DNA from: Ailanthus altissimus
Taxonomy: Eukaryota > Streptophyta > Magnoliopsida > Sapindales > Simaroubaceae
Direction of reading: 5' to 3'
Length of the DNA: 64,000 nt
Assembly: GCA_946807835.1 (NCBI GenBank)
Contig: OX327704.1
Span: 2,046,001-2,110,000, forward strand
Both the position numbers and the translations under genes were made by a program. The notes beneath the pieces were generated by a model. That model was not told where the DNA came from and did no database searches. It saw only the letters and a list, made by a program, of their open reading frames with translations. Positions within the stretch are counted from its first letter, which is position 1; the number at the start of each line of letters is the position of its first letter. Positions 46,901-57,945 of this stretch are shown piece by piece.

Positions 46901-49900
46901 TTATTCCAAGTAGTGAATTTCTTTTACTCGAAATCTAAACTTGTAATACTAAAGAATAATACTGCATACATATATAGTGCTTTGAGTTTTATTTAGATGG
47001 TCGTGAATGCATTTTATGTTCACATATATCAAAGTATGTTCACGGCCACTCAAATTTAAATAAAAATAACAGGTAAAGAGTTTATACTCAGTGGGTGAGA
47101 TTTCTGATCTCATCCAAAACCTATAATAAAAAACCTACATGCATACATCACCTACAAGAGAGTGAAGATTATTTCTGCTCATCACATATTTAACTTCTCA
47201 TTAGAAGTAGAAACGTGAAAGATAAAAGATTTTAGATGAAAGTTCATTGATATATTAAAGTATGAATGAAAAAACTAGGACCCTTCGGTACTTGAAATTA
47301 ACCCTATAGTAACTTTGATTTCTACGTTTGGCAAAATAAAAACTCTCAATTTGTAGTATTAAAAGGCTATATTTTACAAAAGTATGACAGGCATCAAGGC
47401 TAAAATAGTAAGTATAACTCTCGTTATGGAGAGTTTCGAAACTTCATATTAATTATATGTTAATTTTTAAAAATAATATATTATTTTAGTCTCTAATTTT
47501 ATAAATATATATTAATTTAGTCCTTATCTAATATATACCATGTTACTCACTGTAAGAATAAAAATAATAGTTATATAAAGATAAAAATAGTAATAAAAAT
47601 TATTAAAAATGTCATACAAAAATTAACATAATATATATTGATAAAAAAGTGATGATTAAATTAATATATATATATAAAATTAAAAATTAAAATAACATTT
47701 TTTTTAAAATTTTAACTCCGGCAACACAAGTCATATCTGTTGAAAGTAAGTCTTACATCATTTATCCTTGACTATTGATGAAAGAGGAAGCAAAACAAAA
47801 TATTTAAACTTAATGGATAGATCAACATAATATATATGGAAGAAGTGAGGACTAAATTAATATATATTAAAGATTAATTTTATTTATTTTATAAAGATTA
47901 ACATAGTATATATTGAATAAATAAAAATTAAATTAGTATGTATCTATTAAATCAAAAATCAAAATGACATTTTTCTTAAAGTTTTACACCGGTAACCCAA
48001 CTCATATCTGTTGAAAGTAAGTCCAACATCATTTATCCTTGACTGTTGATGAAGGAGAAAGCAAAGCAAAACGTCTAAACTTAATGGATAGTTCAAAACT
48101 TTTCAAACTAAATGGATAGGTTTCTGATTTTTGAGTCCATTTTAATGAATGTGTCAATTGACTTGTAATTGTGGATACCAACCTAATTTCATTTAGAATT
48201 TTTATTATTCGTTATTATTATAATTATTATTAATTTATTTATATATTTTTCCTATCACTAAAATGATTTTCTTCTATTTTTTTATGATTTCGATAACAGA
48301 CAATTAACGACGTTTTGTTGGGAATAACACAAGCAGCTCTTTCGAAGTATCTACATCGAAACTATGGTGAGTAAAGAGTTTTATAAAGAGAAAACATTAT
48401 TTTTGTCGCTTTTATAAATAAATATTAACTTAGTCTTTAATTTTTTAATATACACTATATTAATTTTTATAAAAATATTTTTGATAATTTTGTATTACAA
48501 TTTTTATCATTGAATAACTATCATTTTTGTCCCTATAAAAATTAACATAATATATATTAAAAAAATAAAAATTAATTAATATATATTCATTAAATTATTG
48601 AGAAAATAACATTTTTTCTAATGCAACCATATTAAAAATAAGAATTGTTAGGATTTTATTTTTACAAATTGTCAACTTTGACATTATATTATGACCATTG
48701 TTGAGGGAGAAAACGTCTTTCTCCCTCTTGAGGTTATGTTGAAGTAAAGAACTCAAGATTCATTCTAGAATCTTAACTTTCTTGCACAGCAGAATAACCT
48801 GTTAATCAAGTAAAAACAACAAGAATCCAAAACAGAAAATAAAATAGCACAACACAATTTTACGTGGTTCGGCCAATTGCCTACGTCCACCATAGATCCA
48901 AAGGTCCTAACCTCTCTTATTATAACTCCCAAGAGATATTATAAGAAAAATCCAAATGAAGAACCCTTAAAAGGACCTAAACGTTTAGTGAACCCTGACT
49001 TTACTACGAACAATGATCACCCAAACAACGGTTCCACTCTAGCGCACACAAGCACTTAGTGTCTACCCAGTTCTTCCCATCTCTTAGAGTCTCTCTTAAT
49101 GCTTAATCTAAAATCAAGAGTTTACAAATGTTTATATAGAGTGTATTTCGTGCCTACTAACCCTATTCTTTGTTGGAGTAAGAGTCCACTTATTTTGGAA
49201 GTCCAAAATTTTTCAAAACTTGAAATCCCGAAGAAAAACGGACTTCTGACGTATCTGGTGCCGTGGCGCTCGTCCCTGGGAGCTGCAGCTCTGGCCAAAA
49301 TCGCGCCCAGTGCTGCGGCGCTGGGTTGCTGTCCTGGGCACCGCGGCGGTCAGCCTTGTAGCGCCTATCCCGCGTTTTCCTACCTCCTTCACGTCTTTGA
49401 GTCCCGTTTCGCTTTCCCCTTCCGTGTCTCATACGTCCTAGACTTCTCCATACGTATCTCATATGTTCTAAACTTCTTGTAACTCTTCACTTTGATATTC
49501 ATCTCAATTTTTGTTTAATCACCAATTTTTCAACAACTACAAAATATAAACTTTTGGACTTAATATTTTAATTTTGATATTTCAGTCACTCTATTTCAAT
49601 TATCATTGATGAGTTGACAATATTAAATGCTATTAAACTTTAAATTTTAATCATTAAATTACGTAAAATTAGTGACTGAGAATCTTTCATTTGATGCAGT
49701 ATAATTAAAGGAGTCAATGTTATTAACTTATTATTTAGTGCATGAAGCTTTCTTTTTCCTACTTCTCTAATTGTATTATATCGCATTTATTTATACGGAA
49801 GAATTTTTATATGATCGTATCTCAACAATTGTTTTTTTTGTTTTTCCAGCAGCAACTACATAAGTTATTTTAAGCCATATTTCTAGGCTGAAGCCTCTAT

Positions 49901-52900
49901 GTACCTTGCTTAATTCTAATATCAAAGTCATTGGAAATTAAACCTAGTTATCATTCCACTGTTGTCGTCGTTATCATGAAGTTAGGAATTTATACTATAG
50001 ACTATAGAGTTGAATGATAATGTTCAATATAATATTTTGACTTTAGCCAACCATATTTTGTAATCTTAGGTTAAAATAAATCGATTGACTTGAATAAATT
50101 TATTCCATGTTTTGAGTAAAAAAAAATTAATTGCAAGATCTTGGTTGACGATAATACATTTTCTGTTATATATTTAGAGCAATGCTACACATTTTATGTT
50201 GTATTTTAAATTATATACAAATAATAATGTGTCAAATAATTATTAGATAATAAAATAATATAAATTTTAAAATTATCTAATATATTATTATTTAATGATT
50301 ATTTGACACATCATTATTTAAAATATAATTTAAGATAGGTAATATTTTTTATATATTAAATATGTTTTATTATTTAATTATAATTGTGAATTAAAAGTCG
50401 TAACTTCTTAATCTCAATCATACTCTTAATTTAATTTGTAAATATTAAGTTTTTAACTCACCAAGCAGGTACGACTATGCAAAATGGAGGAGGAAAGCAA
50501 AAACATTTACGCCTTAGGGCAGTCGTTCTCGTCAAATTTTAGACCAACCAAAGGGATCCAGGTCAATTTTCTCCTTTAAGTCATTGTTATCACTAGTGTT
50601 CTAAAATTTTGTGATTACCGGTTCTAAATGAATTTCAATTAATATTTTATGTTGATATTAATAATTTCTAAGAAAGGTTCTTAGGAATTTTAAAAGGAAA
50701 TTTACCATTTACTTTCCTAATAAATTTGTTAAGTAACAAAATTTCACCTAGTGTTTGATAATATAAAAACAAAATCTATTATATCTGTAATAATATAAAT
50801 TAATTTTAGATGAATATAATAATTTTTTATAAATTAACTTTAGATGATTTAATAATTTTTTATTTAAAAAGTCGATAATTGTATTTGTACAATACTAAAT
50901 ATTAATAATATATTTTGTAAACAATAAAATTAATATTGAATAATATAGTTCTAAATAATTAAATAGTATTGTATATGTTGAAAAATTGGTGATTCAACAA
51001 TTTTAGTTGGATAAGAATTGAGATAAATACTAAAGTAAAGAGTTACAAGAAGTCTAGAACGTGTGGGATACGTATGGAGAAGTTTAAGACGTATGGGACA
51101 AGAAGGGGGAAGCAAAACGGGACTCAAAGACGTGAAGAAAGCAAGAAAACGCGGGATAGACGTACAGGGCTGAGCGTCATGGCGCCCAGGACAGTAACCT
51201 AGCGCCGCAACGATGGGCGCGATAATGCCCAGCGTTACGGCGCCCAGGGACGAGCGCCGCTATGCCAAACGCATCAGAAGTCCGTTTTGCTTCAGGATTT
51301 CTAGTTTTGGACTTCCAAAATAAGTGGACTCTTACTCCAACAAGGAATAGGGTTAGTAGGCACGAAATACACCTTATATAAATACTTGTAAATCCTTAAT
51401 TTTAGATTAAGAATTAAGAGAAACTCTAAGAGAGGGGAAGAACTGGGTAGACACTAAGTGCTTGTGTGCGCTAGGGTGGAACTGTTATTTGGGTGATCAT
51501 TGTTCATAGTAAAGCAAGGGGTTCACTAAACGTTTATATCTTTTTTAGAGTTCCTCATTAGGCTTTCCTTGTAAAATCTCTAAGGAGTTATAATAAGAGA
51601 GGCTAGGATCCTTTGATCCACTGTGGACATAGACAATTGGCCGAACCACGTAAGATTGTGTTGTGCTATTTTGTTGTCTGCTTTAGATTCTTATTATTTT
51701 TGCTTGATTGACAGGTTATTCCGCTGCACAAGGAGGTTAGAGTTTTAGGCTGAATCTTGGGTTCTTCGCTTCAACATAACCTCGAGAGGGAGAAGGGCGT
51801 TTCCCCCCTCAACAAACTGGTATCAGAGCTAGAGGTTCGATAATACACACCTATGGTATTTAAACCATAGCTACAATCAAGCAAGAAATAGAGAAGTGCA
51901 ATAGAATGAATGACTTCAATCTTTAGAGGAAGAAGGTTAGGGCTTTACTAGTGAAGGAAGGGTTAGACTTAGTTTTGGAGGAAGCCAGCTACTCAACTAA
52001 CGATGAGGCGACAACCTCAAAGTCCGAGCAGAAAGATTAGGACACGATTCAAAAAAAAACTCACAGCACCTTATTCCTGGTGTTGAGTAACGAAGTATTA
52101 AAGGAAGTTGGTGATGAAGAAACCGCTTTGGAACTATAGAATAGACTCGAGGCATTGTATTTGAAAAAGTCTCTTGCAAATAGACTTGTGAAAAAGAAAT
52201 TACATGAGCTGACAATACACGAGGAAACTTCATTGAGAGCTCACATTGACGAGTTCAACAAGATCATCATAAGTCTTGAGCAACTGGGCATCAAGACTGA
52301 GGATGAAGACAACACCATTATCCTATTAAGTTCGTTACCGAAGAGTTATGAGAGTTTTATAGATACGCTGCTGTATGGAAAGGAGTCTTTAATGATGAAT
52401 GATGTCAATGCATCATTGAACGCAAAGGAAGATCTGAGTCCGAGAGTGGAGCAGTTTTTCTTGCACAATGAAGGAAGAGCAACCAATCAATTAGGAGATC
52501 CAATAAGTGTTTCCTTTGTAATAAGGAATGGCACTTTGTGAAGGATTGTCCAAAATCAAAAGGCTAATGAGGGTGGGCCACAATCGATACTGAGGAAGAT
52601 ACCGAAGTTGTAGACACATTGGTAGCCTCAAGGGGAAAGTACGCTGGCAAATGGATACTAGATTCGGGGTGTAGCGCTTATATGTGTTCCGACAGATCGA
52701 TGTCTACCAACTACAAGCTAAGAGAGGTAAAGTTCTAATGGGGAATGACATGACTTGTGAGATCATGAAAGTTGATGACATAAGACTGAGGATGCAACGT
52801 GGAGAAACTAGGGAATTACATGGTGTAAGGCATGTTTCTAAAGTGAGGAGGAACTTGATATCCCTAGGCAATCTCGATGAAGAAGGGTATTCGGTTATAG

Positions 52901-55828
52901 CGAAAAAAATGAAAACTAAGGGTAGAAAAATGATCTATAAGGTTTGAGGGTAAGAAGCACAATTGAGGGCTCTATGTGCTTACTGGGATGGCCATGAGTG
53001 GCCCAACGCGAGGTGTTTGGATAATGCAGACCACTAGGCGACATCCAAACCATGCTCACCAAGGTGATGAGGGTCGGGAAGGAGTGCAATGTATCTATAC
53101 CCTATGCAAGGTGCACAAATGCCTTTGAAGGCCGAAGTCACTAGCCTAGGGAAAGTTAAGTCTTGATAGAGACTTAACTGGACTCAACTCTAGGTGATAG
53201 AGTATTGGTATAGATCGGATCTCGAAGCCTTCTTATTTGGAAGATTTTGAATCAAGGAAGAGTTTGTTAGAAAATTGGTGATTCAACAATCTTGATTGGA
53301 CAAGAATTGAGATGAATATCAAAGTGAAGAGTTACAAGAAGTCTAGAATGTGTAGGACGCATATGGAGAAGTCTAGGACTTGTGGGACACGAAGGGGGAA
53401 GCGAAACGGGACTCAAAGATGTAAAAGAAGCAAGAAAATGCAGATAAGTATACAGGGCTCAGCACCGTGGCGCCAATGGTTGAGCGCCGCAGCGCCTAGG
53501 ACAGCAACCCAAGGTTGGGGCCTCAGCACCGCGGTGATGGGTGCGATAATACCCAGCGCGCCAGAAGTCTATTTTTCTTCGAGATTTCTAGTTTTGGGAA
53601 GTTTTAGACTTCCAAAACAAGTGGACTCTTGCTCCAACAAGGAATATGGTTAGTAGGCACGAAATACACCCTATATAAACACTTGTAAACCCTTGATTTT
53701 AGATTAAGCATTAAAAGAGACTCTAAGAGAGGAAAAGAACTGGATAGACACTAAGTGCTTGTGTGTGCTAGGGTGGAACTGTTTGAGTGATCATTGTTCG
53801 TGGTAGAGTAAGGGTTCACTAAACGTTTAGGACTTCTTGAGGGTTTTTCATTGGGTTTTCCTTGTAAAATCTCTAGGGAGTTATAATAAGAGAGGTTAAA
53901 ATCCTTGGATCCACCGTGGACATAGGCAATTGACCGAACCACGTAAGATTGTGTTGTCCTCTTTTATTTTCTGCTTTAGATTCTTATTGTTTTTGCTTGA
54001 TTGACAACTTATTCCGCTGCGTAAGGAGGTTAGAGTTCTAGGTTGAACCTTGAGTTTTTCGCTTCAACATAACCTCAAGAGAGAGAAGTACGTTTCCTTC
54101 CTTAATAGTATAAATAATAAATTTATATTATACTATAATTAATGACTTTTCTCTATTTGTTAAATTAATATGACAATTGATTTGTATTAAATAATAATTT
54201 GTAATATAAATTTTTTTAAAAATATGACAGTACAAATATATTAATTATATTATTTATAAAATAAATTTTTACTCATTAGTACTTGTGCCTATAAAAAATC
54301 ATGGAATCACCTATTAATTATAATAAAACTCTATCCAAAGTTTCCTTTTCTTGTAATATGAGTTACGACCCTTTGATCATTTATAATAAAGTAGATGCGC
54401 AATTATTAACTTTTTAATTAAAAACAATATTATATTTTTTAAAAATTAATTTATATTATTACAATTATAATACAGTAAAATTTTTAGATATTATTAAATA
54501 TTATAAAGTTTTTTATAATTAACAAATCTATTAGCAAGTAAATGGCATTTACCCATTTCAAAATTTACAACATGTTCTTATTTTGCACTTTGAAAATTAA
54601 ACAAAAACAAGAGATCCAAGTTCCCTTCTGAATTCTTTTTTTTTCTAATTTTTTGTTTGTTAAACAGGCTTTGACAGAGATGATGGACAAGGGATCCCAA
54701 AACAAGTGGGGCAATAAAATCGGATTTTTCATCCTTCCCCTCACCATTACTTTGCAAAACGACCCATTAGATTATATTCGTTTAGTTAAAGCCACCACTG
54801 ATCGAAAAAAGCATTCTTCTGAATCCAAATTCACATTTTCAATGGCCAAGTTTCTACAGGAGACATTTGGAGCTAAGGTACAACAACTCTTATCAAAATT
54901 AAAATATAGCATTGATCAAGTACGCAATTCTGAAAAAAGTGAGCACTTGATTTTATTTAAAAAATTATTTTAATTAAAATTAAATGTTTACTTTTGTAGA
55001 ATCACAATCTAAATAATGAGCGATTATACTTAATTAAAACTTATACCTACTTAATCAAAACTATATATATATATGAAAAAATATATTTTAATCCTTGATT
55101 TTTTGAATATATATCAATTTAGTTCTCATTTGTCTAATATATATTATGTTAGTCTTTATAAAAACGAAAATAATTATAAAAAAAAGTCTATACAAAAATT
55201 AACATAATATATATTAAAAAACTAAAGACTAAATTAATATATATATTCATAAAATTAAAGACTAAAATAAAATTCTCCTACATATATATATATAACTCAA
55301 ACTCGTAATAATTCTTTAATTCGGACTTTTACATTCTATTATATATTGACTTATTCATGGTTATAGTAACTCTGAGGCAATTTCATATTGAGTATCTATA
55401 TATAAAGCTCTCAAATGAGCAAATAAGTACTCTTACGTATGGTTCACAGGTAGCTGCAGCTTCAATATACAAAGTTGTTTCTAACACTACAATGACATCC
55501 TCAAATATGGTTGGTCCTTCAGAAGAAATTAGCTTGTATGGCTATCCAGTCGCTTATTTTGCTCCATCTGTTTATGGACATCCGCATGTAAGTCTAAATA
55601 CACACTCCACTCCAAGGTTCACCCTTTCAAATTTCATCTGTCAACTTTCTCCTTGTGTTTTTACAGGCATTGACGACCCATTTTCTAAGCTATGCCAATA
55701 AGATGACCATTTGTCTAGCAGTTGATCCAAATGTGATTCCTGATCCTCGCCAGCTTTGCCAGGATATAGAAGATTCTCTCAAAATCATCAAGGATGCCAC
55801 TATTGAAAGAGGTTTTACTCGAGGATAA
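43938..55828 (+). CDS. WSD1-like: WSD1-like wax ester synthase/diacylglycerol acyltransferase (seven exons, frame broken in exon 4)
   Basis: The family joins fatty acyl-CoA to fatty alcohols or diacylglycerol at the ER to make wax esters or triacylglycerol. Exons: 43938-44123, 46281-46832, 48300-48366, 50469-50561, 54668-54877, 55450-55587 and 55667-55828. All introns have GT...AG ends. The total is about 468 residues, normal for plant WSD proteins (about 480). The start MANSKAWTDEEPLSPGARLF fits the family. The catalytic HHxxxDG is intact as HHSIGDG at residues 138-144, after PLWE. A hydrophobic segment follows near residue 185. The C-terminal DUF1298-type part has NMVGPSEEISLYG and APSVYGHPH. 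Exon 4 has one extra base in 'gtcaaatttt' (about 50531-50540), which creates a stop. Exon phases confirm the extra base. Introns 3 and 4 carry LTR insertions. It is either a recent pseudogene or an assembly error in a homopolymer. Confidence 0.85.
44124..46280 (+). other. Intron 1 of the WSD gene
   Basis: Donor gtaagt and acceptor 'attaaaag' fit coding phase 0 on both sides. It is AT-rich with a 33-bp tandem duplication ('attggatcaaattatttatt') near 44785-44855 and a (TA)n run near 45395. No other gene is seen. Confidence 0.7.
47469..47706. mobile_element. Fold-back MITE in WSD intron 2
   Basis: Left arm 47469-47545 ('tttataaatatatattaatt' then 'aatatataccatgtta') is inverted relative to right arm 47618-47706 ('attaacataatatatattg' then 'ttaatatatatatataaaat'). 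Arms are about 75-85 bp around a 70-bp A-rich centre. No coding capacity. Confidence 0.65.
47620..48092. repeat. Tandem duplication of about 271 bp in WSD intron 2
   Basis: 'tcatatctgttgaaagtaag' with the following 'catcatttatccttgact' and 'taaacttaatggatag' occurs at about 47731-47821 and again at about 48002-48092. Each copy is preceded by a right arm of the fold-back MITE, so the duplicated unit includes part of that element. Confidence 0.65.
48383..48618. mobile_element. Fold-back MITE in WSD intron 3
   Basis: Same family as 47469-47706. The left arm (48383-48465) has 'tttataaataaatattaact' and the right arm (48533-48618) has 'attaacataatatatattaa'. It starts less than 20 bases after the exon 3 donor. 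Confidence 0.6.
48699..49535 (-). mobile_element. Solo LTR (copia family) in WSD intron 3
   Basis: 837 bp, antisense to the gene. On the minus strand it starts TGTTGAAAAATTGG and ends ..TCAACA. It matches the LTRs of copia element 3 along its length, including a GC-rich block (about 49255-49375) and the U5 motif (48860-48898 on the plus strand as 'acgtggttcggccaattgcc' then 'tacgtccacc'). The flanks accat and actac do not match well, so it may be an old insertion or the product of recombination between copies. Confidence 0.85.
49536..50468. other. Rest of WSD intron 3
   Basis: AT-rich non-coding DNA. An inverted repeat at about 50180-50345 pairs 'ataataatgtgtcaaataat' with 'attatttgacacatcattat', with shared outer arms. 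It is probably another small MITE. Confidence 0.45.
50976..51814 (+). repeat. 5' LTR of copia element 3
   Basis: 839 bp, TG...CA. GC-rich block at about 51165-51290, TATA region 'ccttatataaatac' (about 51372), U5 motif at 51614-51655. Confidence 0.92.
51850..52950 (+). pseudogene. gag: Gag-protease remnant of copia element 3
   Basis: The Gag resembles that of copia element 1: ALYLKKSLANRLVKKKLHEL and DEDNTIILLSSLPKSYESF occur at 52150-52370, and the counterpart words are in 4460-4680. The zinc knuckle near 52507-52550 reads CFLCNKEWHFVKDC, with Trp where the family has Gly. The protease motif WILDSGCSAYMCS (52650-52690) keeps D-S-G. Stops lie near 51925, 52037 and 52137, and a frame change lies near 52480-52500. 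It ends at a stop near 52947. Confidence 0.85.
53265..54107 (+). repeat. 3' LTR of copia element 3
   Basis: 843 bp, homologous to 50976-51814 (GC-rich block about 53458-53565, U5 motif 53908-53946). It starts TGTTAGAAAATTGG and ends ..CTTAATA where the 5' LTR ends ..CTCAACA. It ends in TA, directly followed by gtata. Confidence 0.92.
55073..55285. mobile_element. Fold-back MITE in WSD intron 5
   Basis: Same family as 47469-47706. Left arm 'tgaatatatatcaatttagt' with 'taatatatattatgttagtc' and right arm 'attaacataatatatattaa' with 'actaaattaatatatatatt' are inverted. The centre is A-rich. Confidence 0.6.
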
Positions 55829-57940
55829 GGCTGTCTAAATGCAAGCAGCCAGAGAATTATTATTATATATATTGTACTCGACCGTTCCGAATGCGTTTTG
55901 AACCTAAGGTCACGCAAATGAAAATAAAATAAAATAAATAAAAGATAATTTTTTATCTTCATTAAAATTTTAAATAAATAAATAAATATATATATATATA
56001 TATAGAATGTTGCAACCCACTCTCCCAAAACATTACTTCAATGATTGCGAATACGCTTTATGTTTACGATCAATCGAATTCGAATAAAAATAAAAAATAA
56101 TATTTAATTGATGAAATTTTTTATCTTTATTTAAATTTTTAATATATATATATATTAAGATATTCAAAAATCAAAAAATAATATAACTATCAAACATAAA
56201 ATATTCACCATCAAAGCAGAAACAAGACATGTCGACTTCCAGTTGTACTTCAATTTTTATTTTTGTACCTCTTGTGTCTTTTACATCAACTTATTAAAAG
56301 AGATTTATTTCTTTCGAAAAAAAATATTGCTATACATATTTATTTTCTTAAAATTTTGACATTGTAATTATCATATTATTCTATTTTTTCAATCTAGATT
56401 CAAAAACAAAAAATGATTACTTTTTTGGGATTTTGAACTAAATTCTTAAAATTATATTTTTACTATCAGTTTTTTTCTTTTAAAATGTAAATATAAATAA
56501 TTTCAGGATTGGGTCATTTGAAATAATTTATGTTTACTTTAACAGAAATGCAGACTTATATCCATAACATTCATTCGGAATAAAGACAGAACAAAACATT
56601 CCTAAACTTGAAGGAATTACAATATTCCTCCTGTTAAAAAAGCAGTGTTAAGGTTAGTCGCCATACAATCTTTATTTTTAAATTACTGACATTTTTTTTT
56701 CTTAACTTATATTATGTTAATAGGATTATGGTAGATATAAAATATAAAAACAAAAAAATAATTAGTTTGAACATAATTATTAACACAATCCAACCAAAGT
56801 TAACACTCTTCTAAAGAAAATATTACTAACATCTTGTTCCTATTTTGGTAAAACATTATTGTTGACCACTAAATTTAGTAATTTAGAGTCAACAAGTTAG
56901 ATTTGATTTGTTTTAAAAGCTTAGCTTGGACGGTAAAAATAAGACTAAAAATTTATTGTTTCTTTCCCTACAAGAATGACATCTAACAAGAATCTTACAA
57001 TAAAAAAGAACATGTATAGCCGCGCCAGAGGTTTTTCCGACATAAACATTTGATGCTTAAGTTAACAAAGATCCAAAAAAGAATTATGTAAATCAAGAAA
57101 GTGAAAGAGGGGAATGAATTATTCTATATGAAAAATTAGCTTATAGTGATTCTGATTCTCCTTTTTGTGTACTCATATCTCTCTAGTGCTGATTTCTTGC
57201 TCTATTGATAAGATGAGGATTTGGGATTCGGTCAAAGCTTTTTGAGTCATTTTTAATGATGTTATCTTTATAGATTCGCCATTCTTGAACCTACTTTTAG
57301 AGTTTTCTTGAAATCGAACTTGATCTTACTTGCCTTGGTCACGATATCTATTTTAGAGATTATTTTCCTGATAAGCTTTACTTTATCCACAACTCTCCAT
57401 GTGTCTTTTAAGTTGAGTCATTTTTAAGAACTTTTTAAATTTATTTGAGGCAACTAATTTTAAACCTTCCCCTGCTCGATTTGAGAGGAGGGTTATCTCT
57501 CATCGAATATGGCTTTTCAAATAAGTTAGTTAGTGTTTGACTATTGTTATCCTTAGCCTTGTTAATAATGGGTCTAACCGAGTAGGATAGTCTATAGACC
57601 AATGCTCTAATTAGCTCGAAGAGATCATATTTCTCCATTGTGAGACTAACCAAACAAGGTAGCTAATAGACCATTATTATTAGCAGCTCAAAGGGTATGG
57701 ACTCAATCTTCTCTTTTTTAGGAATCTGATCAAACAATGTATCTTATAGACTACTGCTGTGACCAACTTAAAGAAGATATCTTGGTTCGAGGATGTTTTT
57801 GGGCCAACACTTTATTTTTTGGGTCCTACTTATTCGAGGTCCTCATTAGGCTCTTTTGGCTTGAGTTCTTAGGGTCTCATGGGCTGAAGACCTTGGGTTT
57901 AACAAGGTATTAATAGTATTACTTTATTTTAATAGACATT
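55829..57940. other. 3' flank of the WSD gene and unclassified DNA
   Basis: 55829-56000 is the likely 3' UTR, and AATAAA-like words occur at 55922-55940. The rest to 57150 is AT-rich without features. 57150-57940 has more even composition with repeated words such as 'ttatagac.a.tgct' and could be retrotransposon sequence. No coding motif is clear. Confidence 0.35.
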
Positions 57941-57945
57941 TATGA

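Larger units (their letters stand above)
50976..54107 (+). mobile_element. Copia element 3: LTRs with gag and protease only, in WSD intron 4
   Basis: 3132 bp, flanked by the exact duplication gtata (50971-50975 and 54108-54112). LTRs lie at 50976-51814 and 53265-54107. The primer site TGGTATCAGAGC is at 51818-51829. A purine tract 'aaggaagag' precedes the 3' LTR. The interior has only gag, a zinc knuckle, a protease start and part of the pre-integrase region, then about 310 bases of 3' leader-like sequence. Integrase, RT and RNase H are absent. This is the layout of gag-only (TR-GAG type) non-autonomous elements or of a deleted copy. Confidence 0.93.

Noticed and set aside
49099..49482. 127-codon plus-strand open frame
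   Set aside because: It lies antisense inside a solo LTR and crosses the GC-rich block.
55690..56028. 112-codon minus-strand open frame
   Set aside because: It is antisense to the last WSD exon and runs into the AT-rich 3' flank.
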